From Fremontodendron californicum (taxonomy: Eukaryota > Streptophyta > Magnoliopsida > Malvales > Malvaceae): 64,000 bases of DNA. The stretch is from contig JAULJL010000004.1 of NCBI GenBank assembly GCA_030761205.1, positions 20,743,172 to 20,807,171 of the forward strand, written 5' to 3'. Both the position numbers and the translations under genes were made by a program. Position 1 is the first letter of the stretch. Each line of letters opens with the position of its first letter. The notes beneath the pieces were generated by a model. The model was not told the DNA's origin. It made no database searches and worked only from the letters and a program-made list of their open reading frames with translations. Shown here piece after piece: positions 32,301-45,319 of the stretch.

Positions 32301-34814
32301 GTTTCATGAGTCATTGTATGTTCATAGTATTGCTATGCATGTTCATTACATTTTAGGCCTAGGCCATATTGTTATTGCCATGCATATTGAGTCTTAAATC
32401 ACAAAGGTATTGTCATGCATTACTATGCTATTTAGGTCTTAGGTCACATTAGCATTTTCATGCATATTCATAACATATTAGGTCCATGTCATATTTTCAT
32501 TATCAAGCATTGCATGCATATTGAGTTAGGATAGCATTTATTGCCATGCAAATTCATGCTAGGCATTTAGGTTGTCTTGAATTGTCATGCATTTCCTTTA
32601 CCATTTAGACCTTTAGACCATGCATTTCATACATTTCATTTGCTGTATGTTCATGCATTCCATGTCATTGCCACTTGATTTGTGACTTAGGTCAATTAAT
32701 GGCTCAAAGTCATGCTCCCTTGAGCATACTTGTGGAAAGTTAAGGAATTGTCAAATTGATTGTTCTACCTTTGTATTTTTTTTACTTAACCAATTTTTGT
32801 CCAAGGTTTTTAAATGTTTAGCTACTATCCTTAGGTCTTTAGGATGATTTCCAACAATTTCTACTTTGGTTTTTGAATGAATTTATCAAAGGCAAAAAAA
32901 TGTGTTTTGACAAACAATTTTTTTCACCTAGTACTCGAACATCTCCAATTTTTCTGGGCAGTCATCTTTAATCAAAAAATTAAGACAATATTTTCTCGTG
33001 TATATTTTTACATGTTCTGAGTCTCAAGTATTTTTTTTTTAGATTTTTTTGAAATTTTAAAAATAGGCTAAAAAATCGTGTGGCAAAACCGGACAGTAGA
33101 GGCATATTTGAAATCAAAAGAGGAATAATGGTTGAATTTGGCTAAGGCATTTAGAGGGGGTTGGTTAGAAGATTTAGCTACTGTCTTAGGGTAGTTGCTA
33201 AGCCTATTTAAACTTTAAAAATGATTTTTTAAATCTCGGGTTAGGGGTAGTTAAGTCCGGGATTTTTAAACTTAAGAAATTAGAGCCATTTTAAAAGGGT
33301 TTGGTAAGGGTTTTAATTTTTATTCAAGTTTTCCTCAAAATTGTTTTCAAACAACCACAAAGTTTAATTTTTTAATAAAATCTAATTTGACATATTTTCC
33401 TAAGGTAGCCGGATATCTTTTTAGATATACGAATTTCTTTATTTAGAGGAAAAAATACATTTTCATGCATTGCATTTTCCATTTTCATGCATTTTATTTA
33501 AATGTGTGATTTTTGCTATGATATTTTCCATGGTATTATTATTATTTTAATTCACATTTTATGATCTTGTATTTGTTTGCCACATGGTTTTGAATGTTTC
33601 ATGATATCCTATGCTTTTTATTTAGTTATTTTTGTCATATTGTTTAGCATATACTATGTTCATGCATTATTATTTTTATTTTTATTTTCGTGCATATTAT
33701 ATGTTAACATTATTTTAATTTCATGTCATTTCTTGTCATTTAGATCATATTCCATGTCATTTAGGTTATTTTATTTATAACATGCCATGTCAATTAAAAT
33801 ATGCCATATCATTTAAAATTGTCATGTTATTTAAATCATTTTATCTCATTTAGAATATACCATGATACTTAGGATTTTTCATTTTACTTAGAATATACCA
33901 TGTCATTTAAATTGTGTCATATCATTTAGGTTGCATTATTTTATCTAGACTTTGCCATGTCATTTTATTTATGTCATACATGTTCATGTTCATATTTTTA
34001 AATGTTTTGAAAAAGATAATGATTTTCAATAAAAATAAAGATATTCCCGAGTTAAAATAATTCATGAGTTCTCTACCGGGTTTACTGGAGGGAATATCAT
34101 CAATTATCATTAATAAAGGAATATCTTTCTTTCTAAAAATGAGAATGATTCGGAAAGTTTTCTAAATAAATAAAAAATTCTATATTTTGCCGATTTTGTC
34201 TGGGGATATAGGAAAATTTTGAATTAATAAATTCCGGATCATTTTCAATTAAAAATGCAACTATTTTTCTTAAAATTGGGAATTAACTTGAAATACTAAA
34301 TTAAAAACCAAATTTTTTACCGAGACTTGAGATAATACACGATTAATAAGGTACAGATTTATACGGGCGTTGTGGGGGTGCTAATCCATCCCCGCACGTA
34401 ATCGACTCCCGAACCCGCTTCTTTGATTTCTCTAGTTTATAACGCAGACTTAAAATTGGTTTTAAAAATGTTTTAATTAATTCTAAAATGTTTTTTCTTA
34501 AATCGGTTTTAATAGGTGGCCGATCACATCTAGCTAAAAAAGATTGGTGGCGACTCCATGTCTTTTTACGAGGTCGTTTTCATACCCTCGACTTTTTATT
34601 TTATTTCTAGAGGAATTAAGTCATCTTTTCCTCTGCTTCTGTTTTTCCCCTCACTCGAACAGATTCCCCACGATCCGGGATCACGTATCGACACCTTCAT
34701 TTTTCTAGAGGAATTAAGTCGACTTTTCCTCGTTTTCTAGTGTCACGCCTAACGAATATAAAGTCTTGCGATGAGACTTGTTATTGTTACCTTGTTATTT
34801 TTTAGGTTGCGACA
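29373..34814 (+). repeat. E2 5' LTR (5,442 bp)
   Basis: TGTAGACACC to GGTTGCGACA. 158-159-bp subrepeats are anchored at 30158, 30317, 30475 and 30633. CATGCATTT-rich and CATTTAG-rich AT stretches lie at about 32200-33960. The primer-site core is at 34548-34558. A near-duplicate TTTCTAGAGGAATTAAGTC occurs at about 34602 and 34702. Compared with the 3' LTR it lacks about 500 bp around 30890-30930. Confidence 0.93.
30010..30670 (+). repeat. 158-159-bp subrepeats in the E2 5' LTR
   Basis: Anchor positions 30158, 30317, 30475 and 30633 give steps of 159, 158 and 158 bp, the same period as in E1 although the element belongs to another subfamily. Sequence is related to the E1 unit (GCAAAATGGCCAAATCCCGG). 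Confidence 0.88.
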
Positions 34815-34817
34815 GCT

Positions 34818-34835
34818 TGGCGACTCCACTGGGGA
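34818..34835 (+). other. E2 primer-binding site, tRNA-Arg
   Basis: TGGCGACTCCACTGGGGA, identical to E1, three bases after the LTR end. Confidence 0.9.
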
Positions 34836-35749
34836 TTTTAGGAGTCAGCCCTAGAATTAGTCATGTGTTATCAAAGTCTCGTTTTTGTTGGTTTTTATTC
34901 GGTATTGAATTTTAATTCCTATATTTTTAAAATAATAAAGAGAATTTTGAAAACAATAAAATGCTTTAAATATGTCCATCTTCATATGCATGCATATTAT
35001 TATTTGTTCTCTAGTTATTTTGTTGCGTATATTTATATGTTTGCTTGACTGATGCTTTACATTGTTTGATTTTAGTGGGGTATTTAGAATAAGGGGTGTA
35101 GAATAGGTGGTGACAAGTTTGTTTTGTTCCTCCGCACACACTATATTTGCATTTGCATAACATGAATCCTCTACTCGGGTTTCGTCCTTTTAAGTGGGAG
35201 TAAAGTAATTACGCCTTCGTGATGATCGTCCGTATGGGCTAGTGAAACACTTTCGGAGTATAAAGTACCTAATGCCTTCTTGATAATCCTCCGTACGGGC
35301 ATAGGAAAATATACTCTAACGAATTGAACTTGCTTTTATCGGGGTGCCTTACTAGCCTTCACAAGCGACAGTGAGGAACTATTCGGGGCCTTAAAACTGA
35401 TTCACCTTCATATAGTGAACCTAGGCAAAGCCATGCCGCATTTCTGTTAGATACTCGAAATTTAAGAACACATGGGGGAACATTTCCAATCTTTTACCAT
35501 CTTTCTATATGTTAGATTTTACAAATTGGGTGATGATGAACGAACATCGTATTGCTCGTAATAAATTTATTATTTTGTCCCAAAGGCGTCGTAATGACGA
35601 AACTCTATTTAAATTTTTGGGACATTTGTGAATTCATTTCTTTACTAATCTATTTCTTTCTGTTTTCTTTTCTTTGACATGCATCATAGACATCATCATA
35701 CACTTGGAGTTTATTGGCCTCGGGATAGTCATCAACCCAAAGGACTTTC
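34836..35749 (+). other. E2 untranslated leader
   Basis: Aligns with the E1 leader, including the three CCTC..GGG blocks spaced about 60 nt apart (about 35166-35300). Nothing coding seen. Confidence 0.7.
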
Positions 35750-37507
35750 ATGGAGTGTCAGGTTACTTCAGTGATAGAAGATCGTGTAGTAGTCAGGGCA
35801 CGATCAAAAAAAGATCAGAGGGAGGATGGTGATTGCCTGAAGAAAGATTATGGGTCAGTATTGCCGAAAAGGGTTAAAGTGGATTCTGGACAGAATAATC
35901 TTTGAGGTTTAGCCGACATTTGGAATCAGTGGAATGTATCAGAGAAAGAAGCCTTCACTCAGAAATATGGAGATATAGCACTCTTAATTCCGATTCGGGT
36001 CAATAGTGGGTTGATTCAGGCTATGGTACAGTTTTGTAATCCTGCTTATAGATGTTTAACTTTTAACAAGAAGGATATGACCCCACTGATTGAAGAATAT
36101 TCAGCACTGTTACGTAATGTCCTAATCCTGATCGGGTATATTTGAAGGAAGTGAAACCTTCAAGTTTTAAGAGGAAAGTGGCTAGGATCACAGGATTGGA
36201 TACAACATGGGTTGAGAGTCATGTGGATACAAAGAAGAAAAATGGATGCATTCCGTGGGAAACTCTTCGACAGTTGATATTGGGTTATTCTGACAAAGAA
36301 AAAGCTAGGGACATCTTTGCTCTAGCCATCTACGGATTAATCATATTCCCGAAGATATTGGGTCATGTGGATATAGCCGTGTTTGATTTCTTTGAAAAGT
36401 TGGAACAGAAGATCAACCCATCTCCGGCCATCATAGCTGAAACTATCCGATCTTTGAATTTTTGTAAAAGGGCAGGACGAGGGAGAATCCAGGGAGAATC
36501 AAGGGGTATGTACAACTCTTTTATATTTGGATTCAAAGTCACTTTTGGAAGATAGAAAAGGTTTCTTTCAAACCGTACATGAAGTCTTTAGTTTCGATTA
36601 AGGAATTCCTTCAAAATGATTGGCCTGAAGAAGGGGATGAAGAGAAATGGGTCAACATGTTCCGGAATCTAAAAGGGGAGATGGTAACTTGGAGATCTCC
36701 ATGGATGGTTCCTATGCCGATTATGTATTGATGTGGGGACAACTCGGGAGTTCCACTACTCGAAATTTAGGGTTCTGTGAGTTATGCGCCTTTGTTGGTG
36801 CAAAGACAGGTTGAGTCTCGACAATTCACACTTGTGACTCATAATCTAGGATCATCAGAGTTCTCTTATGGAGAAGACGGATATTCTGGAAAGGTGCGGG
36901 CAGTGATTGAAGCATGGAAGAAGACTCACCGGATAAAAGTGGCCAGATATGTCGACATCGTCACACCTGATTACCTGGTATAGAGGGAATTAAGGGTTAA
37001 TGATAGGCTACTGACATCAGATGGGGAAGAGGTCTAGTTCATGAATCCACCACCGAGGGAAATGCCATCAGAGTTAGAAATCACAAGGGCGAAATTTGAA
37101 AAAGAAAAGGCCCAGATGAGCAAGTAGATTGCCCGACTACAGGAAGAACTTGAGGACATGAAAAACAGGGAATCAGCTCGAGAAAGAGAAAAGAAAAATA
37201 TCAAGAGAGAAAGGGACACTACTAAGGGCGATCTTCAAGACATACATTTGGAGAACAAGAGGTACCACTTCGAGTTCAAATTTGAGGGGACTCTCAAGAC
37301 TTCCGGGGAGTGGGAACATGAGGTCAAAAACCTCAAGAAGGAAAATAACTACTGGAAAGAGAGAGGAAGCATGAGGAAGCCCGAGCCAATCAGCTGGAGA
37401 AGCAAGCTAAGGTAAGCTTACACGGTGATACTTATGCTGACGCGTCAAAAGGCCGTGAACAAGTAGGGGTCAGATTGAAGAGCAGGGCAATCAAAAGAAG
37501 ACTGTGA
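35750..37507 (+). pseudogene. E2 ORF1 (decayed)
   Basis: Aligns with E1 ORF1 throughout. ATG at 35750. Stops include TGA 35903 (E1 CGA), TAG 36768 (shared with E1) and TAG 36981 (E1 TGG), plus frameshifts near 36115 and 36480. Best preserved are the WVESHVDTKKKNG to PAIIAETIRSLNF block (36142-36480) and the coiled-coil segment after 37040. Confidence 0.88.
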
Positions 37508-37975
37508 AAGAAAGTCCAAGATCCGAGGAAGTCACTATAGGATTAATTTTGTAATAGCACTTTGAAAGGTGAATTACGAACTTATCTTAGACAGTGATCC
37601 TTTTATTCTATCTGTGATGTATTTCGTTCTAGGAAATCAATGAAAGACCGTTCGGTTGAAATTATCCCGGGGCCAATACATTCAAATGCATTAATATTTT
37701 ATATGTTTTGTTTGTCATTTGTACATTTACTCATATTTATAATCATTCATTTTTGAAATTCGTTTATGTTCATACACTTAACCACTTATTTATTCCTTTT
37801 ACTTGTTCATTCATTCATATTCATATTCATACACTTAAACACTTATTTGTTCATTTCACTTGTTCATTATTTTTTTTTTGTATTCATATACGTAGTCATG
37901 TAATTATTCATTTTATTTGATTCATTCATTCACATTTAGTCATTCATTCATTTTTTATAAAACATAAAAAAAGAT
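37508..37975 (+). other. E2 ORF1-gag spacer
   Basis: Non-coding. It keeps the AGGAAATCAATGAAAGACCG block (about 37631) and CATTCATT/CATACACTTA simple repeats as in E1. The gag ATG follows at 37976. Confidence 0.6.
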
Positions 37976-40900
37976 ATGTCAATATTTTCTAATTCATGGT
38001 TTTCAAAAACTAAAGGTACAATTGGTCGCACTCAGAAAGAAACGGATATTCGACACCCTTACAATACTCGATCTCAAGCTAGAGCTATGGAAAACAACCA
38101 GCTTACTAGAATTGAAAGAATGGAAAGAACTCAGAGGGAACTGCAGGAACAGTTAGCTAAATCTCAAGAGGAGTCTCGAGAACAGATGACTAAACTCATG
38201 GAAATGATGAGTGCCATGATGAAACAAAAAGGGCCAGGAGAGAACTCGATCACTGGGAAAAGGGTGGTAGTTGAAGAGGATCAACCAGAAAACATACAGC
38301 AAAAGGGCCAAGAGGTGCCAATTGGGGCAGCCTCCTATGTTTCCATCTAGCCAGCTGCTGAGACACATAACTATGTTCCCGGAAAGGGTAATATGGGAGC
38401 TGACCTAAATGATTTAATGTTCCAGACTTTGAAGAACTAGCTGAAAAGGAAAAAACAAAGATGACTGAGTTGAAGAGGGTCGAAATGGCAGAGTCACAGA
38501 TTAAATATCAACTGCTGGAGGAGAGATTAAGGGCCATTGAAGGGGCAGAGTTATTTGGTAGTCTAGATGCCAAAAAGATGAGCTTAGTACATGATCTAGT
38601 AATTCCCGACTACCAACTCATTAGCACATCTGACCATGTACTGTAGAAGAATGACGAGGCACAATGATAATGAGAAACTGCTTATCCATTATTTCCAAGA
38701 TAGCTTGGCAAGGTCAGCAACCCGATGGTACAATCAACTGAGTCATACCAAGATTTGTTCATGAACAGATTTAGCCAGGGCTTTCATGGAATATTATAAG
38801 CATGTGTCTGACATGGTACCTGATAGGCTGTCGCTATAGAACATGGAAAAAAGGACCAATGAGAGTTTCAAAGAATACTCGCAAAGGTGGAGGGATCTGG
38901 CCACACAAGTGCAACCCCCTTTAAGTAGCAAAGAAACCATAGTGCTTTTCATCAACACTTTGAAAGCACCATATTATGACAAATTGGTGGGGAGTGCAAC
39001 CAAGGACTTTGTAGACATGGTAATATCTGGAGAGATGATAGAGTCGGCCATTAGGAATGGGAAAATGGAAGGGGGTGAGCCTTAGGCATTCCTGCCAGGA
39101 AGAAAGAGGAGACCCATGCAGTTAGTATCAACCAATACCCATATGAACCTCCCACACCACATACACCACCAAGACCCTATACTCCTACCACATCTTATGC
39201 ACCTCCTACACCCTACACACCTTACCCGGGGTATAGTCCTTATTACCCCAATGTGAACCACCTTACCTAAAATCCCTTCCCTTATACCAATATACGACAA
39301 CAGCCGTTTCCAACTGGCATATCCCCACAAATAAACCTCCCCCAAAACACTGTCCCAAACACTCAAAGAGCCGGGCGCAATGACCAACGTTTACCAGGAA
39401 CGATGAAAAACCCCAATTTGATCCGATTCCTACCACCTATGGTGATCTATATCCTAAACTGTTGCAAGGTCAACTTGTTGCGCCCGTGTACCTCAAACCT
39501 CTGACACCACCATATCCAAGGTGGTACAATGCAAATACTAACTTCGCATACCATGCAGGAATTCAAGGACATTCGACTGAAGATTGCCTAGCCTTTAAAA
39601 AGAAAGTCCAAAGCCTGATCAATGCTGGAGTTGTGAAGTTTGGGGCAAAGAATGGGCCGAATGTAGTGGGGACCCATTTCCAGATCATGCGGGGAATCGG
39701 GTAAATGCAGTATGGATAGGGGAAGTCAGAAGGGTAAAAAAGGATGCCAGGGAAGTCAATACTCCAATGTTGACAGTATGGGTCAAGATGGTCAAGGCAT
39801 GAATGGTGGGATATGCGGACAGTTTAAAAATGGTCGCAAAGAGGGTGCATAATTGGTGCCCGTTTTATAAGTGTGGAGGTCATGTCATACAGGACTGTGG
39901 GGACTTTCTGGCTAAAGTCCAAAAAATGATGGATGATGAGGAGGCCCAGTTTTACGAAAAAACAGAGGGGGAAATAGAGGTTATTGATAATGCAGCTGGC
40001 TACGGGATAGGAAGACCCTTGATTATCAATTATGATGAACCAGAGGAGAAAGTCATGCCAGTCATTGAGGAAAGTGCGTCTAAGTTAATCATTGATTTGC
40101 CTGTTTCCTTTTTGTACAAGGAAAACAAAGCTGCACCAGGAAATACGACTGCAACATGGTTATGCCTGGGTCTTCGAGTCAGCAAGATATCACAGGTGTG
40201 GGGTACTTAACACGAAGTGGAAGGTGTTATGCTCCCGAGGCTGTTGAACAAGGGTAAGCAGGAAAAGATAGAGGAACAGACAAAGGAAAGAAAGCAGCTT
40301 AACCAATCCATATTGAGATGGATTTGTCAAAAGAAACATAAAGGGGATCAGTCCAGTAAACAGAATAAAAGAGCCGGTGAATGAGAAGGAAGCGTGGGAG
40401 TTCTTAAAATTCATAAAGCATAGTGAGTATAGCATGGTTGAACAACTGCAACGTCAACCAGCTAGAATTTCAATCTTATCCTTGCTTTTGAACTCGAAGC
40501 CACACAAAAATGCCCTATTGAGATTGTTGAATCAGGCATACGTGGCTAACAATATATTGGTAGAAAAATTGGACAGGCTGGTGGGAAACATCGCGGCAGA
40601 CGACCATATATATTTCAGTTATGAGGAGATACCACCCAATGGTATTAGGTCAACAAAAGCTCTCCACATAACTACCACTTGTAAGGGGCATATATTACCC
40701 AGGGTCTTTTTGGATAATGGTTCTTCATTAAATATGATGCCCTTGGCAACTCTGTCCAAATTGCCTGTGGGTATTTCTTATATGCTGCCAAGCTGCACGG
40801 TGGTCAGAGCCTTTGATGGTACCAGGAGAGATGTGATGGGAACTATTGAGGTTCCTCTGGAGATAGGCCCATGCACCTATACAGTGAACATTCAGGTCAT

Positions 40901-41681
40901 GGATATTAATCCATCTTATAATTGCCTATTGGGAAGGTCGTGGATACATTCAGCAGGGGCTATACCTTCATCCCTCCACCAAAAGCTAAAATTTGTGATA
41001 GAGGGGCGTTTGGTCACTGTATCAGGAGAAGAGGACGTGATAGCCTCTACATATACTGAATCTCCTTATGTTGAACCCAATGAAGATGTCGTAGAATGTT
41101 CCTTTCGGTCTTTGGAATTCGTAAATGCAATTTTCGTCGCTGAAGGGAGAAAGATTCCAAAACCTAGGTTGTCCAAGAACACAAGGCTGGGGGTAAGAAC
41201 TAACATGGGAAAAGGCTCCAGGGCTAGAAAAGGTCTCGAAAAATATCTTTAGGGGATGGCCTGAGAAATGGAAGTAATGGGAAAGAAAGATCGGTTTGGC
41301 TTAGGGTATCTTCCGAAGGCCCATGAGAAAAGGAAACAAGTTGAAAGGAACCGACAAAGGAAGATGGCCCGTTTTGCGGGTATAGATATTGAATGAGAGC
41401 CTATGACATTCCCACCTATCCTTCATAGCTTTCGCTCAGCCGATTCTCTGTTCGGAGAAAAGAATTCTGATGATGTGCTCGTAATGATAGAGCAAGCCTT
41501 CGAGATATTCCAGGTGAATAGGGATGAGCAGATGTATGATATGGAGATCTGCACGACTGGGGAAGAAAGGATTGAAAGAGAGAATGCTAATTGGATGGTG
41601 CGACCTTCTCCACCAGGATATAGACTAACCAATTGGAGTGCAACCGAGCTACCCATAGTGTTTAGATCTATTCCAACGTAA
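37976..41681 (+). pseudogene. E2 gag-pro (exon 1, decayed)
   Basis: An intact gag N-terminus of 124 residues (MSIFSNSWFSKTKG..., then a Met/Glu-rich coiled coil) runs from ATG 37976. Frames then change repeatedly (38461, 38843, 39462, 39803, 40377). Recognisable parts are the capsid-like region, the PYTP-type repeats (about 39140-39240), one zinc knuckle with its first Cys replaced by Phe (NFAYHAGIQGHSTEDC), a second CX2HX4HX4C knuckle, and the protease with FLDNGSSLNMMP. The G-patch-like segment is interrupted by stops at about 41250. The stop TAA 41679 overlaps the intron donor, as in E1. Confidence 0.9.
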
Positions 41682-41888
41682 TACTTTTAAACAAATCTTC
41701 AATATCTTTGCCCGAAGATATTAAGAATTTCTTTTGTAATGGGCTTTTGTCTAAAACTTTTCATCCAATAAATAACAAACATGATGCATTTCCTTCATAC
41801 TGATGTGTCCATATTATTTCATTTATGATATTTTGCTTCTATTGTATATATGTTTTCCTATATTGTTTTTTCTCCACCTATTTTGCAG
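41678..41888 (+). other. E2 pro-RT intron (211 nt, phase 2)
   Basis: Donor AAC|GTAATAC, acceptor CTATTTTGCAG. Joining gives CCA ACG TGC ACG GAT GCG in frame (P-T-C-T-D-A). Same position and phase as E1 and H. Confidence 0.85.
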
Positions 41889-43467
41889 GTGCACGGATGC
41901 GGAATATGAGGACCTTTCTGCCAGTAATTCTGAAATTGATTTTGAGAGGCCCATTTGCACGAGTGATTTTGAGGCCGACGAAGATATTGAGGATTATGGT
42001 CTACCTCCAGACTTATTAAGAAAAATAGAACAAGAAGAGAAACAAGTACTTCCTCATGAGGAGCTATTGGAATTGTTGAATTTGGGAAGTAGTGAGGAGA
42101 TAAAAGAGGTTAAAATCGGGACTACATTGTCGTCCTCGATAAAGAGTGAACCCATAGCCTTGCTCCGAGAATATGTAGATGTATTTGCATGGTCATACCA
42201 AGACATGCCGGGTTTGGATCCATACATTGTGGTTCATAAGCTCCCTTTAAGGCCATAGTGCAAGCCAATTCAGCAAAAGTTGAGAAGAATAAGGCCGGAC
42301 ATGCTGTTAAAGGTAAAAGAAGAGGTGAAGAGGCAGTTTGATGCTGGATTCTTAGAGGTGGCAAAATATCCAGAATGGGTGGCAAACATTGTTCCAGTAC
42401 CAAAGAAGAATGGCAAGGTGCGTATGTGCGTCGATTACCGAGATTTGAACAAGGCTAGTCCCAAAGATAATTTCCTTTTGCCTCACATTGATACTTTGGT
42501 GGATAATACGGTGAAGAGTTCCTTGTTTTCTTTCATGGATGGATTCTTGGGATATAATCAGATTAAGATGGCACTGGAAGATATGGAGAAAACCATATTT
42601 GTTACAATGTGGGGAACATTGTGCTACAAGCTAATGCCGTTTGGGTTGAAGAATGTTGGGGCAACGTATCAGAGATCCATGGTGACCTTGTTTCATGACA
42701 TGATGCATAAGGGAATTGAGGTCTATATTGATGAAATAATTGCAAAGTCACAAGGAGAAGATGAGCATATTGCGAATCTTAGAAAACTCTTTGAAAGACT
42801 AAGAAAGTTTTAACTCAAGCTAAACCCGGCAAAATGCACTTTTGGAGTCATTTCGAGGAAATTGTTGGGTTTTGTTGTCAGCAAAAGGGGAATTGAGATT
42901 GATCCATATAAAGTGAAGGCCATCCAGAATTTGCCACATCCACGTACTCAAAAAGGAGGTTTTCTGGGGAGATTGAATTACATTGCTCGATTTATTTCTC
43001 AGTTACCCGATAAATGTGATCCAATATTCAAGTTACTTGGAAAACGTGATCCAGGAGAGTGGGATGAAGGGTGTCAGATTGCTTTTGAAAAGGTTAAGCA
43101 TTATCTATCAAACCCACAAGTATTAATGCCACCGGCTCCGGATAAACCGATGATACTTTATCTATCAGTATTTGAGAGATCCATGGGTTGTGTTCTGGGG
43201 CAGCTTGATGAGACTGGAATGAAAAAACAGGTAGTTTACTATCTCAGCAAGAAGTTCACAGATTATGAGTTGAAATATTCGTTGGTAGAAAAGATGTGTT
43301 GTGCCTTAGCTTGGACTGCTCAAAAACTCAAACAGTACATGTTGTACCACACGATGTGGTTGATCGCCAAGCTAGATCCAATCAAGTACATGTTGGAAGC
43401 ACCTTCTTTGTTAGGGAGGACGGCAAGATGGCAGGTTTTGTTGTCAGAATACGACAATATGTAAGTC
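41889..43467 (+). pseudogene. E2 RT and degenerate RNase H
   Basis: One frame with in-frame stops TAG 42256 and TAA 42811. Motif A is present (SFMDGFLGYNQI), followed by MPFGLKNVGATYQRSM. The palm motif reads YIDE where E1 and H have YVDD, so the second Asp of the metal-binding pair has become Glu. RNase H active-site position reads LYLSVFERSMG without Asp. A 4-nt loss near 43456 (E1 GACATCGTATATG, E2 GACAATATG) shifts the frame before the next domain. Confidence 0.9.
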
Positions 43468-44012
43468 AGAAAGCTATCAAGGGTAGTGCAGTGGCTGAAT
43501 TTTTAGCAAGTCGGGTAGTGGAAGATTATGAGCCGTTGAACTTTGATTTTCCAAATGAAGATTTGATGTATGTTTTGCAAGCAGATGAGGTTCCCTTGAA
43601 GAAGAAAGTATGGAAGATGTACTTTGACGGGGCATCCAATGCCATGAGGCACGGAATCGGTGCAGTGCTTATACCCCCAGAAGAAGATTATCATCCCTTC
43701 ACCGCCAGATTGGATTTTGATTGTACAAATAATACGGCTGAGTATGAGGCATGCACTATGGGCCTTCGTGCTGCCGTAGACAGAAAGATCAAGAAACTGG
43801 AGGTTTTTGGAGACTCGGCCTTAGTGATATACCAATTACGGGGAGAATGGGAAACCCGGGATACAAAGTTAATTAGATACAGAGAACTCATACTGAGTTT
43901 ATTAGAGAAGTTTGAAGAAATAAGTTTCAAATACTTCCCCCAAGAAGAAAATCAGATGGCGGATGCTCTGGCTACTTTGTCATCAATGTTTAAAGTAAAT
44001 GAGCATATATGA
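43465..44012 (+). CDS. E2 second (archaeal-type) RNase H
   Basis: Open segment of the polyprotein in a frame that reaches back to 43296 out of register. FDGASNAMRHG, NTAEYEAC, FGDSALV and QMADALA supply all four catalytic acidic residues. It ends at TGA 44010 through a deletion within the linker, where E1 has GTGAATGAAGGGGCGGAAG. Same role as in E1. Confidence 0.88.
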
Positions 44013-45319
44013 GTCTCCTGCCCACTATTTGAGTATCGAAGAAGAAGTAGATGGTCTCCTTTGGTATAACGACATCTTGCAGTACATCAAGAGTCAACAG
44101 TATCCAGAACAGGCAACAAAAAATGACAAGAGGACTCTGAGAAGACTAGCAATGGGTTTTGTTCTAGATGGGGAGATTCTCTACAAGAAAGGGAAATATC
44201 AAGTCCTATTAAGATGTGTCGGGTCTGCCGAAGCTCGAAGAATCATAGAGGAAGTCCATGAGGGGATATGTGGCACCCATGCCAATGGTCACATGCTTGT
44301 TAAGTAGATTATGAGGGCATGATATTATTGACTGACGATTGAAGGAGATTGTATCAGTTATTCCCGAAAGTGTCATAAATGCCAGATATATGAAGATAAG
44401 ATCCATGTACCGCCATCGCCATTGCATGTCATGACTGCACCATTGCCGTTTTCAATGTTTGGAATCGATATGATTGGGCCTATTACCCCGAAAGCTTCAA
44501 TTGGACATGGCTTCATCCTAGTGGCCATAGACTATTTCACAAAAAAAATAGGTGGAAGCTGCTTCTTATACGGATGTAACGAAGTCAATGGTATGCAGAT
44601 TTGTTAAGAAGGAAATCATATGCAAATATGGATTGCCAGCAAGAATTATTTCAGATAATGCTCTCAATCTGAATAATAAGATGATGAGAGAGGTATGTAC
44701 TCAGTTCAAAGATCACGCATCACAATTCGGGAGCTTATCGTCCGAAGATGAATAAGGCAGTAGAAGCAACCAATAAAGACATCAAGAAGATTGTCGAGAA
44801 GATGACTGATGTGTACAAGGATTGGCATGAGATCTTGCCTTTTGCTCTTCACGCATATTGCACTTCGGTTCGCACATCTACAGAGGCAACGCAATTTTCT
44901 TTGGTATACGGTATGGAAGCAGTATTACCCATTAAAGTTGAGATTCCTTCACTTCGGGTTTTGATGGAGGTTGGTTTAGAAGAAGCAGAATAGGTTAGAG
45001 CTCGTTATGAATAGCTGAATCTCATGGAAGAGAAAAGAAAATATTGAAGGCAATTTGTCACGGGCAGTTGTATCAGAAAAGGATGATTCGAGCCCATAAC
45101 AAGAAGGTTCGACCCAGACAGTTTCGAGAAGGAGAGTTGATACTGAGAAAAATTATCCCAATAGTGAAGGATCCGCGATGAAAATGGGCTCCAAATTGGG
45201 AAGGACCCTATATGGTAAAAAGACCTTTTTCTGGAGGAGCATTGATTCTAACTCGGATGGACGGGGATGATTTTAGACATCCCGTGAATGCTGATGAATT
45301 GAAGAAGTATTACGCTTAA
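44013..45319 (+). pseudogene. E2 integrase (decayed)
   Basis: Linker and zinc-finger His pair are in the frame ending TAG 44305. More stops occur before the Cys pair (KCHKCQIYEDK). The core shows FGIDMIGPITPKAS, SDNALN and MNKAVEA, but with frameshifts near 44545 and 44709. The C-terminal GPY module appears as WEGPYMV. The pol stop is TAA 45317-45319. Confidence 0.88.
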
